From Ceratotherium simum simum (lineage: Eukaryota > Chordata > Mammalia > Perissodactyla > Rhinocerotidae), in contig NW_004454177.1 of NCBI RefSeq assembly GCF_000283155.1, positions 8,330,151 to 8,394,150 on the forward strand: DNA of 64,000 nucleotides, written 5' to 3'. Shown piece by piece: positions 10,806 to 21,375 of this stretch (the stretch's first letter is position 1; each line of letters begins with the position of its first letter). A program made the position numbers and the translations under genes. The notes under the pieces were generated by a model. That model was not told where the DNA came from and did not search any database. It worked only from the letters and a program-made list of their open reading frames with translations.

Positions 10806-13340
10806 GAAGAAACTTTGTCGTCTCTGAATTATTAATTGTTACTAATTTAAAATGTATTACGCATCTGATTTGTTCTGGCTTCCACATAGAATTTAAATTG
10901 GCCTTGGACAGGGATGTGATATAGTTCCATTCTTTTATGTTAGGGAAATTGAGGCACGTAGAAATAAAATTGACTGCTTTTTGTTTTCCATTTAAATCAT
11001 TTTCCCTTGCATATTATTAACAAACTTAATACACTTGCTATAATTAAATTCAGATTGCCTGAAATTACTGCATGAAGCTACAAAAAAGAATTTCTTCTGA
11101 AAATTCAATGATATAGTCTTACAGTTGCTGGCCATTTTAATGTAAACAGGATAGCCCACGTTCCTTTTACTCCCATCTCGGCGTGCATACATGGATCTGG
11201 AATCCTTTGACTTCAGACTTGAACAAGGCTGTCTGCGACTGTTCAGAAATAAGTGTTTTTGCCATCACACCAGGTCACTGACCCCTCCAGCTGTTGTTTC
11301 AGTGGGTAGTAAGAAATCGAGACAAGCGCCTGGTCATCATTACTCTTGGACGTGAAATTCTTCTCCCAGTGTGTTTTCCATAGGTTCCCAATGTACAGAT
11401 TCCCTGCTAATGTCACTCAGACACCTGTATTCTCAGACACGCCAAAGAAAGGCTGCTCTGTAGTCTCTTAGAATTCTTTTCCCAGCGGAATTTGTCAGGC
11501 CACATTTAAAAAAGGAACATGCAATTAAATATTCATTTTTAATTTTTTATTCACTCACTGCTACAGATCACATGTTTTATAAGATTTCTCTGACTCCATG
11601 GTACTGTATACTAAATTGCTTTTATTATTATTAATTAATATGCCTTTTCAGGCCAAAATGATTGTGAGGGAAGATTTGGCTGGACATTGGGGCAAAGTAA
11701 TGCTAATTTATACGTCCTTTCAGTGGAATATTATGGAAGTGTGTAATGATAATATCAAAACAGCATTTAATTTCTGAAGAGGAAGGAAGGATAGCACATG
11801 AGAGACAGAAATCTGCTGTTCTCTTTGTAAGTGAAAGGTCATGCTACTGAGCGCTGCAGGGTGGATTGGTGAGAAATGAGCTCCCGTTTGCTAGGAATTA
11901 GAATGAGTCTATCTGATTTTCCTTCACTTGTGACCTTTAAAGATGCAGCTTTTAGATTGATAAGCAGGTGGATGCTTTTAGTAACCCAATGCAGAATTTG
12001 TTTCATATAAAAAGACTATCTCTCAGACACCGAAGATATTGCTTCCACAAAGGGTTTTTTCCTACAAAGCCTCTGGAGAAGGAAATTCAACGATCATATC
12101 TTATCTGTCACACAAAAAGAAAATTCAGAATTACTGTATGTTCAATTAGAACATTTTTTTTCCCTCAAGGCATTAATCATTTTCTGGAACACACATCCTC
12201 CAGTTAAGAATCTCTAGGAAGGTTTGACAGTGGGCACTCCTCGTGGCTCTCCCCTCTGGATCGTCCTGCTCCACTCAGCAGAACCTCCTCCAGGCCGGCA
12301 ATAAAAGAGCTTCCTGGGTTGCTATAGTGATCCTTTCATGTTGGGCCCTGTGCTCTCTGGATGGCAAGCAGATGAGAACAAGGAGTGGGGAGCAATATAG
12401 AGTTAACGTCAGGCAGCTGAAGGTGATCTGCGCTATTATATTTGGAGATGTTTTGGTTTGCTGAAGGCGGGATGCCAGTCTGTGCAAACCCTCAACCCAC
12501 CACGGACCCAATTTGATGTTTGGATATTTAAATATAGGATTTTTTATGACATACGTAAACTGTAAACCTGCTTTACTTTATATTTAAAAAGGTTGAAATA
12601 GCTACATGGCCAACGAGCTCAAATTTCTCTTCCTCTCTACTTGTTTTCAGTTCTTAATTACATCATCCATCTTATTTGTTCTCATTTCCTCCTTTTATTT
12701 TCCTTATCCCTCAGCCATCAATAGCTCAAGCCCATCAGCGTCTGTTTTATTTTGTCAAATGTTGGTGTTTTATTGGGCTTCTGTGCTGTTTCTGTTTCTC
12801 ATTTGATATTCCTACCTGATAATAAATCCTCATAAAGTACCCCTGATCAAATACATCAGGCCTTCTTTCTTTTCCTGTGTACAGGTTTTAATTTCCTACT
12901 CAAAATCACAAAGGAGGTTAAAAAATTCATTCCTCCCGCACAGTATTGCCCGACTTTTGAAATGTTTTAGGGAAAGCAGAGGAATTAGCTGAGTGGCTTC
13001 CATCCTGTCAGACTTCCTGCATCCGTCTGTAGCAAGAATGATCAACTCTGTCAAGTCGGCTTTCACATAACAGAAGTTCTTCTCTAATTTAAAAATATTC
13101 TGTTTAAAAAAACAAACACAGTCATGTGTTGTAGGGTCCACACAGAAAAACGTTCCCATGGGAAGTGTCTCAGAATTTCAGAGCTACCATGTATAGAAAA
13201 TGCCAGCATATCCATGGTGAGTACAGCCGGCCTCTGCAAACTCTGACCTCCCCTCCCCACCCCTCCTTCCCTCTGTTCATGTGTGCGTGTGTAATTCCAC
13301 AGACGCTCGCTGAGAACCTCCTAGGCACTGTTCCAGCCTG
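10806..13340. other. Single-copy intronic stretch, no gene
   Basis: I recognise no exon or clear repeat. It holds an inverted-repeat nuclear-receptor-type site at 11272-11284 (listed separately). Short open frames on both strands lack any family signature. Confidence 0.45.
11272..11284. promoter_or_regulatory. Candidate IR-1 nuclear receptor site
   Basis: AGGTCACTGACCC matches 12 of 13 bases of the inverted repeat AGGTCANTGACCT, the arrangement bound by FXR/RXR and some other receptor dimers. Only the motif is seen. With about 60 kb searched by eye, a chance match is quite possible. Confidence 0.25.
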
Positions 13341-13640
13341 TGAGCATGACCGAGGCTCTGCCCCTCCGGGAACTGACAGTCAAATCACTTTTGACCTGTC
13401 TGAAAGAGAGGACCCCATGATAGGAGGCTCTAGTCCTGTGCTGTGCATCACAGAAGCCACTTAGCCCCACATGACTATTTGAATTTGAGCCAAGCAAAAT
13501 TAAATACAATTAAAAATTCACTTCCTCAGTCGCTCTAGCCACACGTCAAGTGCTCTATAGCCTCGTATGTCCAACGGCTACTCTATTGGACAGTACAGAT
13601 ATAGAACATTTCCATTATCACAGAAAGTTCTACTATACAG
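13341..13640. repeat. Probable hAT-type MER element, diverged
   Basis: The span reads like a common non-autonomous mammalian DNA transposon: 'ccacatgactatttgaattt', a run of AAATTAAATACAATTAAAA type, 'cacttcctcagtcgctctag', 'ctactctattggacagtac' and 'agaacatttccattatcaca'. I recognise the wording but am not certain of the exact MER family, so only the class is offered. Confidence 0.5.
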
Positions 13641-14459
13641 TGTTCCTCTGGAACATCCCCCATTCTTAAAGGTAAACAGTATTATAAAGAGGCAAATGTG
13701 TAAGTAAAGAACACTCTTGTCTTTCATCTTCAGAAATGTTTAAGCTTCTTTGGATTTCTCAATTCTTCCTGAGAACAGTCAGCTTGAAAAGCCATTTTTA
13801 AGCAAAATCAACATGCTGCTCATCCTAAGCGGGGAGTAGTGTGAGGTAAATGGGCACAAGACAAGGAGGGAGGAGGGCAACTGGGATTGAGTCTACTCCT
13901 GAGTCTTCTACCTCCTGGGTGGAGGCAGAGAGTAAGGTCAAGATAGGGAAGCTGAGCGCCTATCCAGCTCTCCATTCTTCCATTCCACCAACTGCTCTTA
14001 GGCACTAAGAAGCCGTTGCAGTAAATAAATAAAACTTTTTTTTAATCTCTAGTGGAAGGAAACAAGCGTCAAACAGTCACAGGGCAGCATGATGAGTGCC
14101 GTGACACGGGAATGCATGCGAGTCTATAGGAACAGGGAAGACACTGTACCTGACTGCCTGGGGAAGTGGGACAAGGGAGAGAAATGGAGGCAGGTACGTC
14201 AGGGAGGCATCACAAGTGGTGCCTGAGTGTAATTTTTGTTTGTTTGTTTTGTCTTTAATGTTCTCTTCTTTAGCATAAACTAGTTTAAAAATCTAGATTA
14301 TATAGACATGAGGGTTGGTGATTATTGATTATATAAAATAAGCAATCATAAAATTCAAGTTGCAAAACCTAGTAGTTCATTTGAAATATTTGCTATAAAA
14401 TGTAATTTTTCTCCTGGTATTCTGGACAGGAAGTATTGTTTTATTTGGTTCTAAGTATG

Positions 14460-15350
14460 AATTCCTAGAAGATGAGCCAGTCTCTTTCTGTCGCCATCTC
14501 TTACTCCTGGCCGTGCTAGCTAGCTTCCTTGCTGTTTCTGGAACACACCAAACCCATTCTCCCTGCAGAGCCCTTGCTGTATTGCTCCATTTGCCTGGAA
14601 CTAAAACACTTGCTCCCAGATATCCATTTGACTCTCTCCCACACATCCTCCAGATTCTTCTCAAATGTCACTTCATCACACGCCATGTGATGACCACCCT
14701 ATATAAAATTATCAGCCTCCTATACACCGTACTTCCCAACGCCCCTCAACCTGCTCTATTTTTCAAAGCACTGGTCATCACCTGACATAGTGTTTGTTAT
14801 TGTCTCTTCATGGTTTGACTCTCATCTTTAGAATGTAAGCTCCATGAAGACAGGGACCCGGACTTGTTCATTGTCATACACCCAACACCCACAAGAGCAC
14901 CTGGCATATAGTAGGTCTCAATAAATAGATTTGTTGATATTAGTGCCATTGAGTCGATTCCGACTCCGGCAACCCTGTGGACAGCACAGCAGAACCCTGC
15001 CCAGTCTTTTTGTGTCATCCTCTCACCTTCCGGCGCTACATCAAACAACGCTTTGCTGCTATTCATAGGGTTTTCATGGCCAATTTTTTCTAAGTAGGTG
15101 GCCAGGTCTTTCTTCCTAGTCTGTCTGAGTCTGGAAGCTCTGCTGAAACCTGTCCACCATGGTGACCCTGCTGGTATTTGAAATACCGGTGGCATAGCTT
15201 TCAGCATCACAGCAACATGCAGCCATCACAGTATGACAACCGACAGACGGGTGGTGTGGTTCCCTGATTGGGAAACGAACCCGGGCTGCAGTGGTGAGAG
15301 AACAGAATCTTAACTCTAGACCACTAGGGCTACCCAATAAATATATATTG
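14460..15350 (+). repeat. L2 LINE 3' part, interrupted by a SINE
   Basis: The plus strand carries typical L2 3' wording: 'ctcaaatgtcacttcatcac', 'gaatgtaagctccatgaag', 'agcacctggcatatagtagg' and 'tctcaataaatagat'. The element stops at 14930 where a tRNA-Glu-headed SINE is inserted, and the last L2 bases resume at 15336. Frames are degraded. Confidence 0.7.
14931..15335 (-). repeat. tRNA-Glu-headed SINE with RTE-type body and tail
   Basis: Read on the minus strand, this roughly 405-bp element starts with a tRNA-Glu-like head: the 'cctagtggtctagagttaag' A-box side, anticodon-loop wording ttctctcacc that keeps the CTC triplet, and B-box-like ggttcgtttcc. The body continues with 'gctatgccaccggtatttc' and 'agcagggtcaccatggtgg'. 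It ends in 'gagtcggaatcgactcaatg' plus an ACTAATA-type tail, the 3' signature of RTE/Bov-B LINEs. Flanking 11-mers aataaatagat (14920-14930) and aataaatatat (15336-15346) look like its target-site duplication. The 137-codon minus-strand frame over it is incidental. Confidence 0.75.
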
Positions 15351-16741
15351 AGTGAATAATTCTATCCTGATATATGATATAGATCCCAAAAAGGAATGGT
15401 TGGATTAACCATTCTTCTGATTGTTTCTTTATTCCTTCTATAAAGATAATTGGGATTTGCATTTGTAGCAATTCGTAATTCAGTAATTCTCTCTAGCCAA
15501 ATCTTAGAGGTTACTCCCACTTTCACTGCAGCAAATAACCATTTGGCCAGGCTGATGCTCTGAGCTGTCCATCAGATACCCAGTGTAGTGTTGTTCAAGT
15601 ACAATTCACTATGTTTGGACTTCTCCCTGGCATGTGACTAGAGCGCTGGCAGTGCAGTGCAGCATGTCTGTGTGGCCAGACCATGGAAATCTCAAAGGAC
15701 CACCCTGTTTTTCTGATTTTAAACCAGGCATCTGGGCTTGCCTTTTTTCTCCCTCCCTTCCTTCCTTCCATGATACCTTTCAATAGAATAACAGCAACTA
15801 CTAATAAAATAGCAGTAAGACAGTCCCTATGGAGGCATGTGTTAAAGTCACATTCCCCAGAACCTTGTCATCAGTGCTGTAGATATCAATGTAGAAACTC
15901 CAGAACAAAACTTTGGTGCAAGATATACAAGACCCTTTTCTTGCATGGCATGGCATTCTTAATTGAGAGAACGCAATGTGTTCTTGCTTCTCTTTGGATA
16001 CTTGGCCCTAAATCTAGACAGGAGAGAAAAGGAAAGGCAGTATTTCAACAGGCAATGGTTAGGATAAGGGGTCGGGAGAGAACTACTTCTCTTTTATTGA
16101 TTCTGTGAAATTGTTTGAAGAATGATTCAGCATTTTGGGGTATAAAAATAACAGCTTCTAGTTGCTTTTCAATTAGGCCAATGTACTTTCGCTGAAAGGT
16201 TCTGTTGTTCTTGAAATGCACTTTCCTTCTGTTCTTTCGGAGCCTCTTTAATCAGCAGTGATGTGACAGGAGGTACAGCAACCTCCCTGACACCCCCGCT
16301 TCTTCCCTTCCCTTGCTTTTGTGAGGCTGAGTCGCCAGGAAAACTGATTGGCAAAATTGTTCCTTAATTGGGGAGAAAGGTAGTTCTATAAAGACAGGCA
16401 CTATCCAGAACATAACAAATTGAACTACCAGAATGTATGCTTTACCCCAGTTAGGGTTTGTTTCAACTAGAAATCCTAAGGAGGCACGGATTGGGTTCAA
16501 AACAGGCATTTGTCTTAACATTAAAATATTACTGAAGTTTAATTTTTTTATATTATTATTTAGAGCATGGTAATGAGAATTTTGTTTTATTATTGTGTCC
16601 ATTGTCGGGTCACTGGATTTAAATTCCTTTTAAAATGCATACAGTAATGAGTTTTGTATATAAGCTGAACACCCTGGGCTGTAACAAAATGGCTAATAGG
16701 TGTTTAGTGGCCTAAGGAAAATGAAACTCCCTTTGATCTCC

Positions 16742-16743
<2 letters not shown>
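15351..16743. other. Single-copy intronic stretch, no gene
   Basis: I see no exon, RNA gene or clear repeat. It contains a pyrimidine tract near 15745-15772 (ccctcccttccttccttcc) without a following exon. Confidence 0.45.

Positions 16744-16775
<32 letters not shown>
16744..16775. repeat. (TG)16 microsatellite
   Basis: Sixteen uninterrupted TG units (32 bases). Pure dinucleotide runs of this length are usually polymorphic. Confidence 0.97.
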
Positions 16776-16778
<3 letters not shown>

Positions 16779-17047
16779 AAGATTATAATATAGCATTATA
16801 TTACCTCTTGTTGAATATTTATTACAGTGGATGATCTATATTTGCCCTACATGCAAAATAAACTTCAGTGGGCATAGGGCTAGTAACAATTTTGTTTGCT
16901 AATTTTTCAAAAACATTAGTTATACACATCTAAAATACCATGTCCCGTAGAAGAACAACTGAAGATCTAAGAGCTAATTGTGCTTCTTATTGTCTATGCG
17001 TTTACAGTTTACATGTCTCTATGGCCTTAGAGGGTACATGATGCTTT

Positions 17048-17228
17048 CTTAGAAATTATTTCAGTAACTATGGGAGGTGATGAAGGTGTTAATTAACTTG
17101 ATTGTGGTAATTATTTCACAATGTATACGCATATTAAATCACCACGTTGTATACCTTTTAAAAAATCACATTGTACAACTTAGATGCAGTATGTATTCGT
17201 CAGTCGTACCTCAATAAATCTGGGGAGA
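17048..17228 (+). repeat. L1 3'-end fragment
   Basis: Forward L1 3' UTR wording: 'actatgggaggtgatgaagg', 'taacttgattgtggtaatt', 'tttcacaatgtatacgcat', and a close at 'cgtacctcaataaatctgg' with a short A-tail. An antisense ERE1 follows directly at its A-rich end. Confidence 0.75.
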
Positions 17229-17244
17229 AAAAAGGAATTATTTC

Positions 17245-17463
17245 TTTTTTTTTTTTTTTTTAAATTTTATTTATTTTATTTTTTCCCCCCAAAGCCCCAG
17301 TGGATAGTTGTATGTCGTAGCTGCACATCCTTCTAGTTGCTGCATGTGGGACTCGGCCCCAGGATGAACGGAGAAGCGGCGCCTCGATGCGCACCCGGGA
17401 TCCAAACCCGGGCCACCAGCATCGCAGCGCGCGCACTTAACCACCAAGCCACAGGGCCGGCCC
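17245..17463 (-). repeat. ERE1 SINE, antisense to CADM1
   Basis: A reverse-oriented ERE1: poly-T first, then 'ccaaagccccagtggatagt', and finally 'ccaccaagccacagggccgg'. Perfect 16-bp target-site duplication aaaaaggaattatttc at 17229-17244 and 17464-17479. Because it is antisense to the gene, its T/C-rich tail followed by AAAG and CCCCAG resembles a 3' splice site in the CADM1 transcript. Confidence 0.95.
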
Positions 17464-17479
17464 AAAAAGGAATTATTTC

Positions 17480-17640
17480 ATTTTCTCCTTACAACAACCA
17501 TGTCTGTGATAATTTTATAGATGAAGAATGTTGAGCCTCAGAGAAGTTAACATCACTAAGTGAAAGCAAGTATTGAGTGTCAAGGTTTCAGGCTCTAGGC
17601 TAGGCTCCTAGCCTAGATTCATGATCACCAAGAGCCAAGT
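17480..17640 (-). repeat. MIR fragment, antisense
   Basis: Carries the reverse MIR core: 'ttttatagatgaagaatg', 'gagcctcagagaagttaac' and 'aagtgaaagcaagtattg'. It is short and diverged. Confidence 0.5.
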
Positions 17641-17689
17641 TCTGTCCCTCAGGAAGGAAGTGACTAGAGGGCTGCGGTGGCCAGGGGGT

Positions 17690-17880
17690 GGGGCTTCAAC
17701 CAGGTGTCATGAGCTCTGGGCTCAGCCACAATCACCTGTGTGCTCCTGGACAAATTAGTTAATTTCTCCGCTTCCTCATCTGTCAAATTGAGGCTGTGAA
17801 TACCCACTTTGTATTTGTTTTAAGATTAAATGAAATATATGAAAACGTAGTCACTCAGTGAATATTAATTTTTCTTCATA
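17690..17880 (+). repeat. MIR SINE
   Basis: Forward MIR: 'tgtgctcctggacaaatta', 'ttctccgcttcctcatctg', 'gaggctgtgaatacccac', 'taagattaaatgaaatat' and 'cactcagtgaatattaat'. Confidence 0.7.
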
Positions 17881-17954
17881 TTTCTAGTCCAAGTCTAATG
17901 CTTCCCCTTATTTTACACCACTTTGCATCACAGACACTATGCCTGTAAACCTCT

Positions 17955-18180
17955 ATCAAAGGTCCCGGGCTTCACCACTTACAAGCTAGGTGACCTTGAA
18001 CAAGTTAGTAAACTCTCTGGACCTCAGTTTCCTTACTTGTAAAATGGAGAGAAAAGTTCTATTTCATTGGGTTTTCACTGAGGGTATATGAGTTAATGCA
18101 TCTGAAGTACTTTGAACAGTTCCTATCAGAGTAAGTGCACAACAAATGTTAGATATTATGAGCTATAATATTATTAGCCT
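17955..18180 (+). repeat. MIR SINE
   Basis: A second forward MIR close behind the first: 'caccacttacaagctaggtg', 'accttgaacaagttagta', 'ctcagtttccttacttg', 'aaaatggagagaaaag', 'gcacaacaaatgttagata'. It makes a cluster of three MIR pieces within 0.7 kb. Confidence 0.75.
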
Positions 18181-19274
18181 TTCTCCTTTACATTACAAAT
18201 TGCGTTCACAAGTGTTTTCACTGTGAAGGCATCTATTAAAACATTTTAGTAAGTTCTAAAGTGTTTGATCTGATTTTAAACCTGAGTCTTTGGACTTGAT
18301 AAATCAGGGGGTTGGCAATTTGGTTTCTGATTCCTTGGCATTGACTGATCAACATTTGGTTCATTGGTGAGCATTTAAGAACCACCGGTGAGAGCGTAAG
18401 AAATTAGCAATCCTTCATACTGTCAGGAAGCATTGAGATTGAGCTGTCAGAGGCCGAGGGTGAATGCTTCATTGGATTGAGCCACTGAACCAGTTGGATT
18501 CTTTGTCTTCCATGGCGCTCTTGGATAGAGTCCATTTAACTAGGAAGTAAAGACTTTGGTCAGTTCATTTAGTAGGAACGAACTTAGAAAATCCTGTGTT
18601 AACCACTTAAACGCATTGAAAATAGGAGAACTTTAGTTATTGAGCTAAATGCCTTTAAAAAGAAATCAGGAAAATACTAAAGCAGGAAGTAATATGTAAC
18701 CTTTGACTTTAATGTACAGCCTACACCATCCCTTTAAAGCGTTAGAAAAATGTTCTTATTTATTTATTTATTTTCAGATGTACTTTTTTTTAAAATTCAT
18801 CCGAGTGACCATGTTTATTGGACACTGGAGTGTACTGTTAGTGAGGAGAAAATGGGGAAGGAGAAATTGAGCGTTTGGAATTGTGGTTGGTGATTGACTC
18901 TAAACTTGTATGAATGAGCTTTACTCTTTTTTGAAGACTATCTTCCTCTGTATTTTTTCTTTTTTTTTTTTTAAACAAACCTTGTCTGACTGACGATAAC
19001 CTTTAAATAATTGGTAAACCGGAGCAGTGAAACTGACATTAAAATCTACTGAGGAGAAATGGAGGAGGGAGCGTTATTCTAGTAAAGGACTGGCCTGCCT
19101 GTTGTCCCCCTATTTTGTGCTGGGAATGGGAATGATTTCTTCTGGCAATGGGCAACGTTGGCAGGAGTAGTATTAAAATACTTCACATCTATTTCTGTTA
19201 GTAATAACGTAATAAATCATCTCTAGGCCATGAAATAATTGACCCATTTCTAGGAGCAGAAAGTCTTCCAACTA
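18181..19274. other. Single-copy intronic stretch, no gene
   Basis: No exon or well-supported repeat is seen. It includes a short ATTT run (about 18757-18774) and a T-run near 18960-18972. Confidence 0.45.
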
Positions 19275-19289
19275 CGAGCGCGTATCAGT

Positions 19290-19500
19290 GCGGCCATGGT
19301 CTGCCTGCTTTACCTTCCCTTCCTACGCGCTGCGCACACACGGTCTGTGCTCGCAAGCCTCCTGGTTCCTGCAGGTCGCCCTGCCTGGAATGCATCTTTC
19401 GCCTCAATAATTCCATCATCTTTGGGAGCTAGTCCAAGACCCAACCCCTTTAAGAGCTTTTCCTCAGTCCTCCTCCCTGGGTTGTAGTCAGTCCAATTCC
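19290..19500 (+). repeat. L2-like fragment, CpG-retaining
   Basis: Wording such as 'gcctcctggttcctgcagg', 'cctgcctggaatgcatc' and 'aattccatcatctttgg' resembles the L2 coding/3' region ('tgcctggaatgc' is typical). It is diverged and family confidence is moderate. Unusually for an old repeat it keeps many CpG dinucleotides. Confidence 0.45.
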
Positions 19501-19504
19501 AGAG

Positions 19505-19620
19505 ATATTTATTGAGTGTGAGGCCCTGAAGATCCCACACAGAACAAGGTGGGCGTGGCCTCTGTTCTCAAAGACCTTACAGGCCCTGGCGGGGGGCGGG
19601 GGTGCGGGGGAATGCAGGAG
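19505..19620 (-). repeat. L2 3'-end-like fragment and G-rich tract
   Basis: 'gatatttattgagtgtgagg' to 'tctgttctcaaagacctta' reads as a reverse L2 3' end. It is followed by a G-rich tract at 19587-19610 with runs of 6, 5 and 5 G, only three long runs and so short of a canonical four-run quadruplex motif. Confidence 0.5.
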
Positions 19621-19844
19621 AGGTTGGGCCTTTATAGTAGCATGGTAGGTGCTAAGATGGGGGTACTGGGTGCTGTGGGAGTTCGGATGGGTTGCCTTGC
19701 CCAGACCTTGCCCAGTCTTCTTCACAGATCTTGCCTTGCCCTGAGTATCTAGAGTAGCTATAGTAGCCTCCAGGAAAATTGGCATTACATTTTATGCTGC
19801 CTTGCATTGTTCTCTTTCTTGTCTGTTATCTCCCTAACTGGATA

Positions 19845-19965
19845 GTAGTAACTACCTTGAGAATATGGTCTTTATTTTATTTTTTATGCTGCCTTTTAAA
19901 ACTCTCTAGGGTCTTACACAACACTCAGTAGATGGAAAATACTCAGTAAACACTGATTTGCTTAG
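19845..19965 (+). repeat. L2 3'-end fragment
   Basis: 'accttgagaatatggtctt', 'gggtcttacacaacactcag' and 'aatactcagtaaacactg' follow the usual L2 3'-terminal order of words. Short and diverged. Confidence 0.5.
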
Positions 19966-21139
19966 AACCTCTTCCCTTCCCTCCTCCTCTTTTGGCTTTG
20001 CATAGGAGTGGTGTCCCCTTGCTGCATTCCTTCATATGCCTTCTATAATTTGAAAATGGCTGACCTCTGAACTTTGTTTGCTTATGGGTAGTGAACTCCA
20101 TCCAGCTGATTATAGTCACTGTCTTCTGGCACTCGGTTCCTAGGCAGCAAATGCCTTCTTTCCCCCACCACATCCTTTCTTCCTCGGCACCCATCAATTT
20201 AATTATACTTCAGGCTCTCCAGCACAGATCTGCCATCACCTCTTTTGCATAGCCTCTAAAATGGTTTCCTCTTTCTGGGACTGTTTTCCTAATGAGGGAG
20301 GAGTATAATTTAGAGACTTAATTTTAGAAAACTATATGAAGCAGCAGACCCATAAAATGTTATGATTCACGACCACTTGTTTTGTTCTCCTAATGCAACC
20401 TAAACTAAAAAGCCGTTCGTCAAAGCTATAAAAGCTGCTCATGGCTGTCTTTAGTATATCGTGTGGAATATAATTCACCCCACAGAAAGGCAGAAGATGG
20501 ATTCATGGGGCCATTTGCCTTGGTGTATGTTAAAGGCCAGTAATTTCTGAGCTCTATGGAAGACCCTATTTTGCTATCAACCTAGATTCTTTCTTAACCC
20601 CACTTAGTTTTCCTTTCCATTTTAATACCAAGGTATCCTCATTTATAGACCCTTCTTTCCCATATAAATCATTGCCACGACCCTGACTGACTGTCCCTTC
20701 ATCCATAGCCCTTCTAGTCTCTGCTGCTTTCACCTCTGGAGGAGATTGGTGTATGAAGATGCATTGATTAGAAACCCAAAATGCAGTCTCCATGGAGAGT
20801 TACCTTGGTCATTTGTCAGCTCTAACAATCCCTAGGAGAACCCTTGGTCTTCCCCTCACAAATCCCCAGAGGGCAAATAACCAACATTTTCCTAGAAATG
20901 AATGACAAAACAAAGTCCACGGGCATTCTAGGCTATGTTTTTTCTAGTGTTAAAATAGAAACTCAGTGGTGATTGTTAACCCAGATTGCTAACTATAGTG
21001 TCCTCAATAAAACTTAAGATACCTCTTGTATTGTGATTTGCACTTGAACACTGAGGTTAGGTCCCGTGTCTGGCCTTTTACATTTCTTCATGATCATGTA
21101 TAGAGGTCATCATACTTAGACAGTACATATGAGATAATA
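19966..21139. other. Single-copy intronic stretch, no gene
   Basis: I see no exon. The region 19970-20300 is pyrimidine-rich but not clearly a known repeat. No RNA gene or regulatory motif stands out. Confidence 0.4.
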
Positions 21140-21375
21140 TTCTGGAAGTTAAGGGCTTAGGCCATAGCATAGATGAACGTGGGTTTGAATCCTGGCTTAG
21201 GCACCCACTCGGCTGTGCTCTTTAGGCACGTTACTTAACCTCTCGGTTTTCTCATGTGCAAAATGAGGTTAATCACTGAACCTATCCCGTAGGATGATTG
21301 TGAGGATAGCATGAGATAATCCATCTAAAATATCACCATAGTACTTGTCCCACAGTAATCAGCAATACTTATTTA
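21140..21375 (+). repeat. MIR SINE, nearly full length
   Basis: A forward MIR with its tRNA-like head and core: 'tgggtttgaatcctggctta', 'ctttaggcacgttactta', 'cctctcggttttctcatg', 'caaaatgaggttaatcac', 'gattgtgaggatagcatgag' and an end near 'cccacagtaatcagcaat'. Confidence 0.8.

Noticed and set aside
12316..12330. Second RFX-like site (ttgctatagtgatcc)
   Set aside because: Only one half site matches; the inverted half is lost.
14797..15210. A 137-codon minus-strand frame
   Set aside because: It lies mostly within the tRNA-Glu/RTE SINE and part of L2; it is repeat sequence, not a gene.
15252..15335. Possible tRNA-Glu gene
   Set aside because: The head keeps A- and B-box wording but has stem mismatches and a changed B box (GGTTCGTTTCC) and runs directly into a SINE body, so it is a SINE head and not a functional tRNA.
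19587..19610. G-quadruplex candidate on the plus strand
   Set aside because: Only three long G-runs are present close together; the next is about 17 bases away, so it does not meet the usual four-run pattern.
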